Positions 35,936 through 46,750 of a stretch of 64,000 nt of DNA are shown here, in pieces. This DNA is from Bradysia coprophila (taxonomy: Eukaryota > Arthropoda > Insecta > Diptera > Sciaridae). The stretch is taken from positions 1,302,001 to 1,366,000 of the forward strand of contig NW_023503496.1 in NCBI RefSeq assembly GCF_014529535.1. Direction: 5' to 3'. Made by a program: the position numbers and the translations under genes. The stretch's first letter is position 1. Each line of letters begins with the position of its first letter. The notes under the pieces were generated by a model. That model did no database searches. It was given only the letters and a program-made list of their open reading frames with translations, and was not told where the DNA came from.

Positions 35936-36841
35936 CACGGTGGAGCTGAACGAACTTTAAATAAACATGTCGACTTCCATCTCGGTTCTTTTCATAGCTG
36001 AGTTAGGGGAGGCGTGTACTATCCAACGGCGCATGTTGCGGGCGCAACCGCTGAGCCGTTTCTGAGAACTAGGAATATCGTCGCCTGGCTCCACGGAAGT
36101 TGCTGGACCAGTGTTTGAAACTGGAATCAGTAGAGGGACAAATTCTAAGAACAACCATGTAAAAATTATTGCTCTCGGTCATTTGGTCGCAGAGCAATAG
36201 AAGCTGAAAATCGAAAATTCCACCTCTTCAAGGGGTGATGCCTCCTCGACGAAGTTCTCGATCCAGCACTTTAATAGCGTTTCTAGACAAAGTTAATGTG
36301 CTCTTTCGAATGGCAATAAAATTTCTTTGAAAGTGGTCTCTTTTGGTACATTTTCAGAAAAGTCACTTTTTTGCAACCCTCGGTGAACTTTGGCTACTCC
36401 CATACCTTGCCGGTTGGAATATTTCAACACGACATACCTTGTACCAGTTAGCCTAAAGTCTAAGCTTTCCAATGATACCAAATGTGTCATGTATGATTGT
36501 CAGTAAGAACTGTTTATGATAAAGATTTTGCAACGAGGTCGGGCTACTAGCAAATTTAGGGTCATTGAAAACGAAATTTCTAATTTTAATTCTAATGACC
36601 GAGAGCAATAATTTTTACATGGTTGTTCTTAGAATTTGTCTCTCTACCGATTCCAGTTTCAAACACTGGTCCAGCAACTTCCGCGGAGCCAGGCGACGAT
36701 ATTCCTAGTTCTCAGAAACGGCTCAGCGGTTGCGCCCGCAACAAGTGCCGTTGGATAGTACACGCCTCCCCTAACTCAGCTATGAAAAGAACCGAGATGG
36801 AAATCGACATGTTTATTTAAAGTTCGTTCAGCCCCACCGTG
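35936..36841. mobile_element. 906-bp foldback with about 245-bp inverted repeats
   Basis: Ends are CACGGTGG(A/G)GCTGAACG in inverted orientation; arms 35936-36182 and 36595-36841. Each arm carries the same 65-codon frame facing inwards from the element centre towards its end (SNTGPATS, DDIPSSQKRLSGCARN, MKRTEME) with about six differences. The middle 410 bases are unique. No clear target duplication beyond ATAA was seen. It is possibly a non-autonomous DNA transposon with part of a coding region trapped in the terminal repeats. Confidence 0.75.
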
Positions 36842-37280
36842 ATAAGGCTATAAAACTGAATAATAGACGACTTATACGAGTGGGACGTTTGCGGGCAGAG
36901 CGCAGCGAGGGCCGTAATTCACACGAGTCTTTGTCTATTTTTGTATTGTTGATTAAAAATCTGGCCGCAAATTTACAAGCAAATAGAGAACAGAAAAAGT
37001 GGTTTTCCAAAGAACTTGTACTCAAGCGAATGTTTTAAATCAGTTATTTGTGATGTTTCGGAAGATCAACAACGGAAAATAAAATGAAATTGATTAAAAA
37101 TATGTTGAAAAAATTGTCAGTCAAGGGACCTGACCCGCCCAAAAGGTGGGGCCCAGTTAATGATAGCTGAATGGGTGACCAACATTTATAATAATAATAA
37201 TCATGACAACGCATAAAAGTCGATGATGTTGAATGAATTGATTAAAGCCTAAGTATCTACGCGTTATCTTTACTTGTTTC
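36842..37280. other. Upstream region of the P450 gene
   Basis: Holds the second GAGCGCAGCGAGGGCC block (36875-36930) and an ATAATAATAAT run near 37189. No gene. Confidence 0.45.
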
Positions 37281-37286
37281 TTTCGT

Positions 37287-37323
37287 TATAAATTCATAAC
37301 TCGGTGTGACAATTGATGCAGTG
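37287..37323 (+). promoter_or_regulatory. Candidate TATA promoter of the P450 gene
   Basis: TATAAATT at 37287-37294 is followed about 30 bases later by an initiator-like GCAGTG at 37318-37323. Translation starts at 37376. The spacing fits an arthropod TATA-Inr promoter; this was judged by consensus only. Confidence 0.5.
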
Positions 37324-37375
37324 CTTCATAAAATTACTGCTTGTTGGTTCATGTTGAAGTTTTTGGGGTGAAAAA

Positions 37376-39100
37376 ATGTTTCTGGCACTTGCGTTACTAT
37401 TTTTGTGGCTGTTTTACAAATGGTCGGTGAACAATTTGGAATATTTTAAGAAGATCGGAGTGCCATATGAGAAACCTCTACCGCTATTTGGTAACGCTCT
37501 GGGTCTGCTTCTGAAGAAACAGAGTTTTATCGATCTGACCAGGAATAGCTACTACAAATTCAAAAACTCCTCAAGGTAAGAGAAGGCATTTGAGTGTTGT
37601 GTTTCATTAGTCAAATAAAACAATTTTCTTTTCTTTAAAAAAGAATTTTCGGGTTTTTCAACTTCCGGCAAATAAATTACTTCATCACCGATCCAGAATT
37701 GATAAAGAGAATCACAATTAAAGATTTCGAACACTTTACGAATAAAGACAGTCCGATGGCCCATGCTGACAAAGTTTTCAGTAGAATTTTACCGTTCCTT
37801 CGCGATAAAGAATGGACAGATATGAGATCAACGTTGAGTCCAATATTCACCAGTTCTAAGATGAAGATGATGTACGGACTGCTATCCGATCAAGCGAGAG
37901 ATTTCGTAAACTTTTTCGAAGAAAAGTCACAGCGAGGCGAAACGCTCGAAATGGATGCGAAAAATATTTTTGCTCGCTTTACGGCCAATGGAATCGCAAC
38001 ATCCGCTTTGGGCTTTGAAGCTGATTGTGTGAGAAACGTCGACAGTGACGTGTTCAAATTGGTTGGAACTTTCATTAACGAAGCCACCGATACATTGACG
38101 ATATTGAAAGGATTCCTATTCATGACGATTCCAAGTCTTTACAAACTTTTAGGATTTCGGCTACTAAGTAAGGAAATGTACAATTTCTTCAAACGGGTCG
38201 TGATTGACCAAATGGACGAACGAGATCGTAACAAAACTTCGCGGCCAGACATCATTCAATTAATGCTTCAACTGAAGAAAGGCCAATTGAGACAGGATAA
38301 GGAAAACGAAGTCAACGATAAGGAACTGATCAATTTCTCCGCTAACGTCGAATACGAGGCCAGCTCAAAGGGAAAAAGTACAAGCCAATTTACGGACGAC
38401 GATTGGATCGCTCAGGGTTTTGTTTTCTTCGGAGCTGGGTAATGCTATCTAGTTGATTTGTTGAAATTTTTCAATTGAACGAAAATGTCTTTAAATTCAC
38501 AGCTTTGATACCACATCTACCTTGCTACAAACGACTTGCTATGAACTGATGAAAAATCCAGACATTCAGCTTGAACTGTACAACGAAATCGATTCGGTTG
38601 CCTCAACACTGGACGGCAGGTCTGTTAGTTTTGAAGCACTGCACAAGATGACATTTTTAGACATGGTTGTCTCGGAAGGATTAAGAAAATGGCCACCGAT
38701 TATACAAACGAATCGAATCTGTACGAAAGATTACTTTGTTCCGTTGGGAAACGGGTCAACCATCACGATCAAAAAGGATCAGCAAATTTTGTTTCCATAT
38801 TTTCACATCCAAAATGATCCAGCCTACTTCCCCAATCCGGAAAAATTCGATCCGTATAGGTTCGCTAACGAAAACAAGGATTCTATCGTACAGGGAAGTT
38901 ATCTCCCATTCGGATTGGGCAGACGAAATTGCATTGGAAGTCGCTTTGCATTGATGGAAGCAAAACTCTTACTTTTTCATCTGGTCCACAAATTTTCAAT
39001 TGAAAAATGTGTGAAAACACCGGAAACCATAAAACATAAGGAAGGCTTCATGCCAAGTATTAAGGAAACTGTTTACCTTAAATTTGTACCACGAAAATAG
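37376..39100 (+). CDS. Microsomal cytochrome P450, CYP9/CYP6-like
   Basis: Three exons, 37376-37575, 37644-38438 and 38503-39100, join in frame to 530 aa, the usual length for insect CYP9-type enzymes. Residues 1-16 are a hydrophobic membrane anchor. Family signatures follow in order: GVPYEKPLPLFGN, EWTDMRSTLSPIFTSSKMK (helix C region), GAGFDTTST (helix I oxygen-binding motif, split by intron 2), EGLRKWPP (ExxR), FDPYRF in place of the usual PERF, and the haem loop FGLGRRNCIG with the cysteine ligand. The enzyme should be a haem monooxygenase in the ER using NADPH-P450 reductase, acting on xenobiotics or endogenous lipids; the substrate is not predictable. All catalytic motifs are present, so it appears functional. 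CYP9 is preferred over CYP6 because of the GVPYEKPLPLFGN start. Confidence 0.93.
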
Positions 39101-39130
39101 GGTAAGCCAGTGAAATAAGAAAATTGTTTT

Positions 39131-39136
39131 AATAAA
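39131..39136 (+). terminator. Poly(A) signal of the P450 gene at a transposon edge
   Basis: AATAAA lies 30 bases after the stop and overlaps the first bases of the inverted-repeat element at 39134. The element's terminus may therefore supply part of the gene's 3' end. Confidence 0.55.
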
Positions 39137-39902
39137 ACAAGGCATCAGAACAGTCGGAGCGTTTGCTGCGACTTAGCCCCGTACGACCCGTAATCCTATT
39201 TCGTCCGTAACCATAATACGTCCGTAGCCGTAATACGCGCGGAACCCTAATACGTCTACAACCCTCCAATGCGTCTGTTACCAAAATGCAAGTCAAGTTG
39301 GGCATGGTCAAATTTACTGAAAGTGTTCATTTTTAAAATTGCACAGACCGCAATTACGAAAGCCCGTACGAAGTACCTCTCAAATAAAACCAACAATTTA
39401 CGATATTATTTTAGAAACCCAAAATTTTTTGCCAACTTTCCATTGGGTATTCAATTACCTCTCAAATAAAACATAAATTAGCAAAATCGGATGATATTTA
39501 CTCGATTTATGTGCAAAAAACACTTAGTGCCGAGTAGCGGCCTTAGTCCAAGGGCCCAAATTTGAAACTTTTTTCGCCATCATTCTATTCGGCATTCCAT
39601 AAAAAACAAAAACTAGCAAAATCGGATGAGATTTACTCGATTTATGTGCAAAAACTACTTAGGGCCGCGTAGCGGCCTTAGTCCAAGGGCCCAAATTTGA
39701 AACTTTTTTCGCCACGTTCTTTTCGGTATTCAATTATCTCTCAAACGAAACAAAAACTAGCAAAATCGGATGAGATTTACTCGATTTAGGGTTCCGGGCT
39801 TATTAGGGCTACGGACGTATTATGGTTGCGGACGAAATAGGATTACGGGTTGTACGGGGCTAAGTCGCAGCAAACGCTCCGACTGTTCTGATGCCTTGTT
39901 TT
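39134..39902. mobile_element. 769-bp element with about 100-bp inverted repeats
   Basis: Left end AAAACAAGGCATCAGAACAG, TCGGAGCGTTTGCTGCGACT, TAGCCCCGTACG; the right end is the exact complement for at least 50 bases, then diverges. The interior has two tandem blocks with TCGATTTATGTGCAAAAA and GGCCTTAGTCCAAGGGCCCA. Interior words are shared with 54540-54765. Confidence 0.8.
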
Positions 39903-40569
39903 TCGAATAATTGTCCCTATGATGCAGTCACAGATGGAGCAAAGTTCGGAGCAATTCTGAAGATGTAGTATTCAGTTATATTTGGCATTACCTGAGCAGG
40001 GGGGAAACCTTACATAGTTGTCCAGAGATGCGAAATCAACGAGAAAATAGTTCCTTCTGTAATGCTTGTCTCCGCTCTAACTTGAGTAAATCGATTCAGA
40101 TTTTGATAAACTGTTTTGCTCCCGTTTCGTAATCGTAAAATTAGAGCTATTATAGGGGACTGGTTTTTCGCATATAAATCTTCGGAGCTATGCAACCAAT
40201 GGCATCATTAGGTGCAGCTGACGAAATCTATACCTCCCCTAACAGGGGAAAAAATTGTCAATATCGGATGATGGGATCGGAAGTTAGGGTTACTTTTTTT
40301 TGCTTCTATCTTGTGTAAATTTCATCTGATTTTCGTGAATTTTTTATTTTAGTTTAAAAGGTATGTAAAGCAAAGGTATTGTTTTTAGAGCACTAAAAAA
40401 ATAGCTGCCGCCATATTGGATTTTAGTGTTTTTGCCCACTTCTTTGAGACATTCTCAAGCGATTTTCATTAATTATTTAGAGATGCAGTTTTACAGTGTA
40501 ATATTGTAATATGATTGAAGCTTTGACACTGATAGGTGTTTCATACAGGTCGACGTAGCTTATGTTTTT
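39903..40569. other. Spacer related to GCCCCGTACG elements
   Basis: 40260-40450 shares TTTCATCTGATTTTCGTGAA and GCCGCCATATTGGATTTTAG with 54350-54480. No gene. Confidence 0.45.
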
Positions 40570-40920
40570 GTAAAAGTAGTTACTATATGACTTTGTTTTC
40601 TTTTGTAGAAGGAATCAGTAGTTGTATCACGGTCATTTTGTAAAAGGAGTCACTAGATGACCTAGCTTTATTATGTAAAACGGATCAGTAATTGTGTCTT
40701 AGACATATTGTAAACGAAGTCACTGTTGACTTCGTTTCGTTTTGTAAAAGGAATCATTAGGTGACTTCATTGTTTTTTGTGGGGGAATCATTAGTTGTAA
40801 CTCGGTCATTTTGTAAAAGGAGTCACTAGATGACTTCGTTTTATTTTGTACAAGGGATCAGTAGTTATACCTCGGTCATTTTGTAAAAGGAATCACTAGT
40901 TGACTTCGTTTTGTTTTGTG
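40570..40920 (+). repeat. Degenerate tandem repeat, roughly 40-80-bp unit
   Basis: Repeats of TTTTGTAAAAGGAGTCACTA, then GATGACTTCGTTTTATTTTG, with alternating ATCAGTAGTTGTATCTCGGT. At least five copies with 5-20% differences. Confidence 0.75.
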
Positions 40921-41587
40921 AGCGCTTAAAACTTTGACATAAACTAAGTTATGATTGTTCTAGTATTTCTGGAACTACAGAACGAATTTGTGTCGCTTAG
41001 CGGATGAAGTTATTCCATATCTAATAAGTTACGACTTGGTAGTATTGTGTTCTAATCTAGCCGTAGAGATAAAGGATAGATGGACTGTGAGGGCTCTAGC
41101 ATATCTGAAGAATATTTTTAATTTTCAACTGATCAACAATTTTGAGCTAGTTTATTCCTAAAATTTGGAACCAATCATGTATTTAGGTTAGCAATCCATC
41201 AAAAACTAAGAGAGGTGGTTTACTCTGAAAGTAATACTCTCATATTAAAAGATCCATAAAAATGTTGCATTAAGCGATAGGGGTAGAGGCTTGTTTATCG
41301 CTACAAATCAGATAAAGTTAATGAATCTCTTATTGAGTATGATTGTTCTAACAATGCTAAAATGCACTTAAGACTAGAGAATAGCACTGCCTTTGGCCTT
41401 AGTTTTCGAGAGGAGAAACTGTTCAAACAAAATTAATACCGTAGTTGCTCTTGAAACAATGTTGAAAAATACCTCAGAGACAACGATGGATTCACGTCAT
41501 AGACTCGAAATCTGATCATCAGATATCTTGAAAATTTCCAATGGAACAGTTGATGGGTGATAACTCGAATAACTTTGCTCGTTCAAG
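40921..41587. other. Spacer, nothing recognised
   Basis: AT-rich; no open frame or array. Confidence 0.4.
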
Positions 41588-42477
41588 ATCCCTAGACTTG
41601 AGGTCGGATTCAATTGTCAGCCCTAAATGAGCCCTAAACGTGAAGCTATGATTTAATTAAGAAACACATTGTATATCAACAAAACGCCCATTATGACATG
41701 CTTTTTTTCTTAATCATCGGATAACTTTGGTCACTGAGCGGCTCCAAACTCTGGACCGGTTTCAATCATCAGCCCTAAATGAGCCCTAAACGATAGACTA
41801 TAATTTTAGTCAGACGCTCAGCCCTAAATGAGCCCTAAACGATAGACTATAATTTTAGTCAGACGCTCAGCCCTAAATGAGCCCTAAACGATAGACTATA
41901 ATTTTAGTCAGACGCTCAGCCCTAAATGAGCCCTAAACGATAGACTATAATTTTAGTCAGACGCTCAGCCCTAAATGAGCCCGAAACGATAGACTATAAT
42001 TTTAGTCAGCCGCTTTTTGAATATCGTTGAAAGAGCTAATATGACATGTTTGTGTTTAGAGAAAGCTGAATATTATTGGCGGGATAGCAGCCCTAAACTC
42101 AGAATTGGCTTCAATTGTCAGCCCTAAACTAGCCCCAAACGTTAATATATACTTTCAACTAGGAACACTATGAATAACATCCAAAACTGCCAATATGACA
42201 TGTTTTTTCGAGAAAAAATTGAATAACTATGGTATTTGAGCAGCCCTAAACTCGGGACCGGTTTCAATCGTCAGCCCTAAACTAGCTCCAAATCATAGAT
42301 TGAGTGGAAAGTCAAAAACCTATTCAGTTTATGACAAAACACTTAAGTGACATGCTTGAAAACTTCAAAACGGTATAACTCACGTAAATCGACAGCCCTA
42401 AACTCGGGACCGGTTTTATTCGTCAGCCCTAAACGAGCCCTTTAAAATGAGCCATAACTCGACACAGCCCTAAATGG
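41588..42477 (+). repeat. AGCCCTAAA satellite with a 49-bp higher-order core
   Basis: Longer units (roughly 120-180 bases) share CGGGACCGGTTTCAAT..GTCAGCCCTAAA..AGCCC(T/C)AAAC. In the middle (41768-42011) a 49-bp unit, GCCCTAAATGAGCCCTAAAC plus GATAGACTATAATTTTAGTC plus AGACGCTCA, is repeated five times almost without change. This looks like a recent local amplification inside an older satellite. Confidence 0.9.
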
Positions 42478-42577
42478 TGGCGGTGCCAGCGACATGTACC
42501 TAAATGGAATACATGAATAAGGGTATTATGTTTGGTGTGAATATGAACGAAGCAGATTTGTGTGGATGGGCAATTGT

Positions 42578-43480
42578 TTATTGTGGCAATTTATTTGCGA
42601 GAAACCAAGAAAGTCCGAATAAACAGCTTGGTGGTGAATTGTTAGTAGTACCCGGCTTCAGCATATCTCGAACCTCATCAATTGTTAGTTCTACAACATC
42701 AATAATTTCATCTTCAACGCCACCGCCACTGTTCACTTTATCTGCATCAGTCACTTCGCAGTAGTACAAAGTTTGTTGGCAGCCTTCGGTTCCAACGCCC
42801 GCTCTGAGTGAAAAAGCAAAATGAGAAAGAATTAATTCACTTCGTTTTGATTTCATCGTCGGATGCAAACAACGATAAGATAAGCATGAACAAAAAAAAA
42901 ACTATTGTAGATTATCAAAATGTGTTTGAATTACAACTGTAACTGTTGTTTAATGTGTTTCAATTACCTATACGTCATCACAAGTTCGATTCTATCGACA
43001 GGCACATCATAGCCGCACTCTTCGAGAATTTCCTCTCGTGCAATGTCAATAAGTGGTTTTGATTTGTCCACAATGCCTGCACATAATTCATTTGTAAATG
43101 CTAAACTAACGGGATACTTTTTAAGTAGAATTTCTGCATCTGCTTTGTCATACATTGGATCGGACTGTATTATTCCATAATAAACAGCTGAAATAGATCC
43201 GAATTGAATAAAAATGTGATTGATTGAAAAAATGTATTGACAACATTGGAATTGAAAACAAAAACTGTTTTTGCGAAAAACGCTTACCTGGTCGGAATTG
43301 TCGGACAAGCACCAAATTATTTCTAGTTTTATTCAGAATGATAATTGCAACACTATCATGAACTTTTAGCATATCCCAATTCTTTTCCTTACCATTCTGA
43401 GTGTAATACATTCGGAATGGTTTCACATAAGGTGAATCAACTGGCAACGGTGTGAAACGAAATCCCGTAATATTATCCAT
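42578..43480 (-). CDS. NUDT14-like: Nudix hydrolase, NUDT14-type (UDP-sugar/ADP-sugar pyrophosphatase)
   Basis: Three exons on the minus strand: 43288-43480, 42968-43187 and 42578-42803 (639 bp, 212 aa), with GT..AG borders and closing phases. An in-frame ATG two codons upstream (43486) is the alternative start. The protein opens MDNITGFRFTPLPVDSPYVK. The Nudix box lies in exon 2: AGIVDKSKPLIDIAREEILE followed by ECGYDV, with the REExxEE metal-binding core intact and a NUDT14-like spacing before it. Other family features are VRQFRPAVYYG before the box and TLYYCEVTDAD after it. The family hydrolyses UDP-glucose and ADP-ribose-type nucleotide sugars with magnesium, as a cytosolic dimer. It lies between satellite DNA and a dead transposase, yet its frame is undamaged. 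The symbol denotes family resemblance only. Confidence 0.9.
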
Positions 43481-43486
43481 TATCAC

Positions 43487-43842
43487 GAAAAAACAAACAA
43501 AACTACCAATTTATTTTACTCTGATTAAAAATGAAATGAATAGTTTGACGTTTGACGACGATTTGACAGTTCTAACAACAAGCCTCAAATCAGATGACTT
43601 TTGACTCGTGTATGTGTGTGATGTCAAGTGACGGCCTACTGATTTAAACGAAACGCTTTTGAATGAATGACTCTATATTTGTAATCAGGCGCTAAAAGAA
43701 TCCTTGCCTAAACTATTACCGATTTCTAGTGTCGCAAATCATTCCCGTTTTTGTTTAGTAAAGCAAACGCAATTAATTATGGAGATATAATTTATTTTTA
43801 GTTAAATTTATTATTAAATTTTGATTCCTAGATGAAAGATGC
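43487..43842. other. Upstream region of the Nudix gene
   Basis: AT-rich, no TATA box or initiator that stands out on the minus strand; no other gene. Confidence 0.4.
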
Positions 43843-44013
43843 TCAAACATCAATATTTCCGTTTATATTTTCTTTTTTTCTGTCATCATAGTAATCATTA
43901 TGTTCACGGGCATCAAAATTCTCATCATCATTCTCAGATTCCTCGTCACTTTCCAAATCATCATCTTGTTCGTATTCCTTTTGTGCCTCAGCAAAGCAGT
44001 TTTGATGCAGCAT
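43843..44013 (-). pseudogene. Acidic C-terminal coding fragment, unidentified
   Basis: A 56-codon minus-strand frame reads MLHQNCFAEAQKEYEQDDD, then LESDEESENDDENFD, and ends NGNIDV and a stop. A stop lies directly upstream. Such acidic tails occur at the C-terminus of many nuclear and transposon proteins. It abuts and slightly overlaps the start of the SWIM transposase fragment on the opposite strand, so it probably marks a junction between two different elements. Confidence 0.35.
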
Positions 44014-44690
44014 GTAAACTGTTCGTTACGAAGTGGAGTGGCATTGAACCGGAAGCCACACGAATTTTGAGCAAATCTTTTTTTTCGAAAAATCGTACAT
44101 GGTACGCTGGATGCCGCTATCGTGTTCCAAAATATAATAATGTCATGGAAAGTTTCAATTCCACACTCAAGAGATGTCAAACGGAACACCAACGCCATCC
44201 ATTGAAAATGTTTTTGCAAATAGCACTGGGCATTGTAAGTCAACGTTCTAAAGAATATTTAAAGGATAAGCGTCCGTTTCAACATCAATTATGTATCGGT
44301 AAAGAAATCATTGAACGTGGTAAATCTTTAAATGTCAAATACGTTAATGAACCGGAAAAGGAAAATGGTGATGTATGTTTCTACATGTTGCGTTCTAATT
44401 TAGAAGGCGACATTTCGTTGGACTGGGTAAACAAATTCTACAACACAAAGTACTTGTCGTTTGAGGATTTCCGATCAAAAGGTTTCGATATCTGGAGAAT
44501 TACGTTCCCAGCTGATAGTGCTCAATGGAAGATGGCGATTTGTACATGTCCATCGTTTGATAAGTTTTACATGTGTAAACATATAATTGCAATTGCTTAT
44601 GAACTAGGTATAAGTAAATGAACCGAAAAAAGACTCCCACAAAGGCGCAGCCGGCAAAGAAACGAACTATGGAAATGGCTTTTATAAAAG
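44000..44690 (+). pseudogene. MULE (Mutator-like) transposase C-terminus with SWIM zinc finger
   Basis: From about 44000 the frame reads AACKLFVTKWSGIEPEA, then YNNVMESFNSTLKR (the NNxxESFN signature after the transposase core) and ends with a SWIM finger CTCPSFDKFYMCKHIIAIAY (CxC..CxH). After the TGA at 44621 a shifted frame continues NRKKTPTKAQPAKKR, a basic tail of the kind that follows SWIM in this family. The DDE catalytic domain and N-terminus are missing, and the sequence before 44000 in the same frame is not transposase-like. This is a dead fragment of a Mutator-like DNA transposon. Confidence 0.8.
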
Positions 44691-44911
44691 GTGTGTTCCA
44701 TACAACTTAATATAATCTCCATTGTAGGAGGTCGTATGTGAAGCTGATTGATTTTAACATTAACATTACAAATTTTGTCTCCCAGAAATATTTTAAATAC
44801 CCTGACGTGTTCCGTGCTTTAATCTCCAAAGATTTAGTTGTGAAGTTTTCACAATCCTCAAACAAGAAGCATTTTGTTACAATTTTCTTTCTGTCTGTGT
44901 ACATTTTCACA
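44691..44911. other. Spacer before the ATTTAATCC element
   Basis: 44895-44919 continues into 45436-45570 across the inserted element; together they match 34597-34765. No gene. Confidence 0.45.
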
Positions 44912-44919
44912 ATTTTTTC

Positions 44920-45435
44920 CGAGGGGTGACGCACTTCCATTTAATCCATTTAATCCATTAAATCCATTTAATCCATTTAATCCATTTAATCCAAAAAAAA
45001 ATTTTTTTGTTTTACCAAATAATTAGGCTACCCACCTGAAAAATTTGTAAAGTAATTGCGAAAAATAGATTTGCACGATCACCAGCTCGTTTAAGTACTC
45101 GTGAGGTAAAGGAATTTTTTTTTTGTTAAAAATGGTATTAAATTTATTTAATCCATTTAATCCACTTTACACCAAAAACTCCTAAAAGTGGTTTTTTTTC
45201 TATTTTTTACATTGTAGTATGTGTAGTACGTGGTTCGATCAAAATCAACAATTTTTAAGACTTTTACAGTATTTTGTAAAATGAAGTTTTTTCGTATTTA
45301 ATCCATATAATCCAATTTTTATTCCATTTAATCCATTAAATCCATTTAATCCATTAAATCCATTTAATCCATTAAATCCATTTAATACCATTTAATCCAT
45401 TTAATCCATTTAATCTAGAAGTGAGTTACCCCTCG
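44920..45435. mobile_element. hAT-like MITE carrying an ATTTAATCC minisatellite
   Basis: Ends CGAGGGGTGACGCACTTC and the complement of CGAGGGGTAACTCACTTC. Perfect 8-bp target duplication ATTTTTTC (44912-44919 and 45436-45443). The related sequence at about 34605-34630 reads CACAATTTTTTCACAAAATT without the insert, which is an empty site. Both subterminal parts are short arrays of CCATTTAAT/CCATTAAAT words. Length 516 bp. Confidence 0.9.
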
Positions 45436-45443
45436 ATTTTTTC

Positions 45444-45663
45444 CCAAAATTTATTTAGAAAAAAATGTAAAATTTCTGTAGAACTACGCTCAGTGAGGAC
45501 AAGTAGTTCGCAGAATTACAGAAAAACCAACCAATTAACTAGAAAATCAAAGAAAATCCTTTGAAATCCAAAAAAAAATCTTCAAAGTGACATTTATTGA
45601 AAATTAATCAATATTGGTTGTTACAACTCCAGTTTTTGTATCAACTCAAAATCAATTTTGCAT
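45444..45663. other. Continuation of the 34.6-kb-like fragment
   Basis: Matches 34620-34765 to about 45570 (TTTATTTAGAAAAAAATG; CTCAGTGAGGAC); no gene. Confidence 0.5.
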
Positions 45664-45759
45664 TGATGGGATCGACAATTATGCTGCGTTTTCCATTGTA
45701 ATTCGATATTCACCACAGGCCAAACAATGGAAAAGGCAGCATAATTGTCGATCCCATCA
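45664..45759. mobile_element. 96-bp hairpin MITE
   Basis: Near-perfect arms of about 33 bases: TGATGGGATCGACAATTATG, CTGCGTTTTCCATTGT and the complement. The loop is about 30 bases. Confidence 0.7.
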
Positions 45760-45884
45760 ACGCTCGTGTGCTCTCGGCCTTATAACCTTTTCCAAGAGTT
45801 AAAGGGAAATTCGAACATGCGACACAAATTCGATAACTGTTAAACATTCAGATGATTTTTTCGGTATAGTGCATAGGTGAAGCG

Positions 45885-46210
45885 ACTTTTCTACACTGTC
45901 AATATCGTCAGGAACGATAATATCATTTTTTAGATAAAAACGAAATTATCGTTAGTAAATTTTTCACACAAACGATAATATCGTCTGAAATGAATTTTTT
46001 TTTTAAATATTGCCAGGACGATATTATCGCTCAAAAAAGGATAATAGCGTTTTTGGACGATATTATAAGATATTATTATATTATATATTATTATAAAAAA
46101 CGTTTGAACGATAATATCGTCCTGGATGAAAATATCCGCTGAACGATATTATCATTTTCAGTACAATTTTACCGTATTTTTTCGTTCTGGACGATAATAT
46201 CGCCCAGCCA
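45885..46210. repeat. Cluster of ACGATAATATCGT palindromes
   Basis: At least seven copies or near-copies of the self-complementary word (A)CGATA(A/T)TATCG(T) occur in about 320 bases, irregularly spaced, with CAGGA or TGGA next to several. Some neighbouring stretches are (AT)n-like. It could be a degenerate foldback element or a cluster of protein-binding sites. Confidence 0.65.
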
Positions 46211-46750
46211 CCTCGTAACTATGGCGACGAACAGAGAATGCTGTGTAACAATTTCGCAATTTCGCGGTCAAAATTTTTTATTGCAGATTCGGATGGAGGA
46301 CCTTCTGAAACGTCGAGAAAGCACATTTTTGGAAAAAATGTGTTCGCGAAATTTCGTTTCACGAAACTTAAAAATATACACCTCTCGTCAATCTTCATTT
46401 CTCGTCAGAATTCATTTTAATTTTTATTTTGAGAATCATAATGGGGACCCAAGTAAGTGATAGTGCTTTTTTGTGCCTTACGATCATAATTCGACGTATT
46501 TCAGCACTGCACCTACGATCGAAAAGTTCAATTATTCAGTACTTCTCAGAGAGACGTATTTGCGGCCGTAAAAGTAACTTTCACGGACGCTCTCTCCGGT
46601 TGACAATGGAATTTCATATATACTTTTTCGGACGCAATCGAGTGTGCATGATAGTTGATGAAATTGTTGTAGAGTTTGTAGAGTGATATCTTTGTTTATG
46701 TTGTTGTGGTTTCGTCTCATTATGATCGTTACGGCACAAAAAACCGTAGT

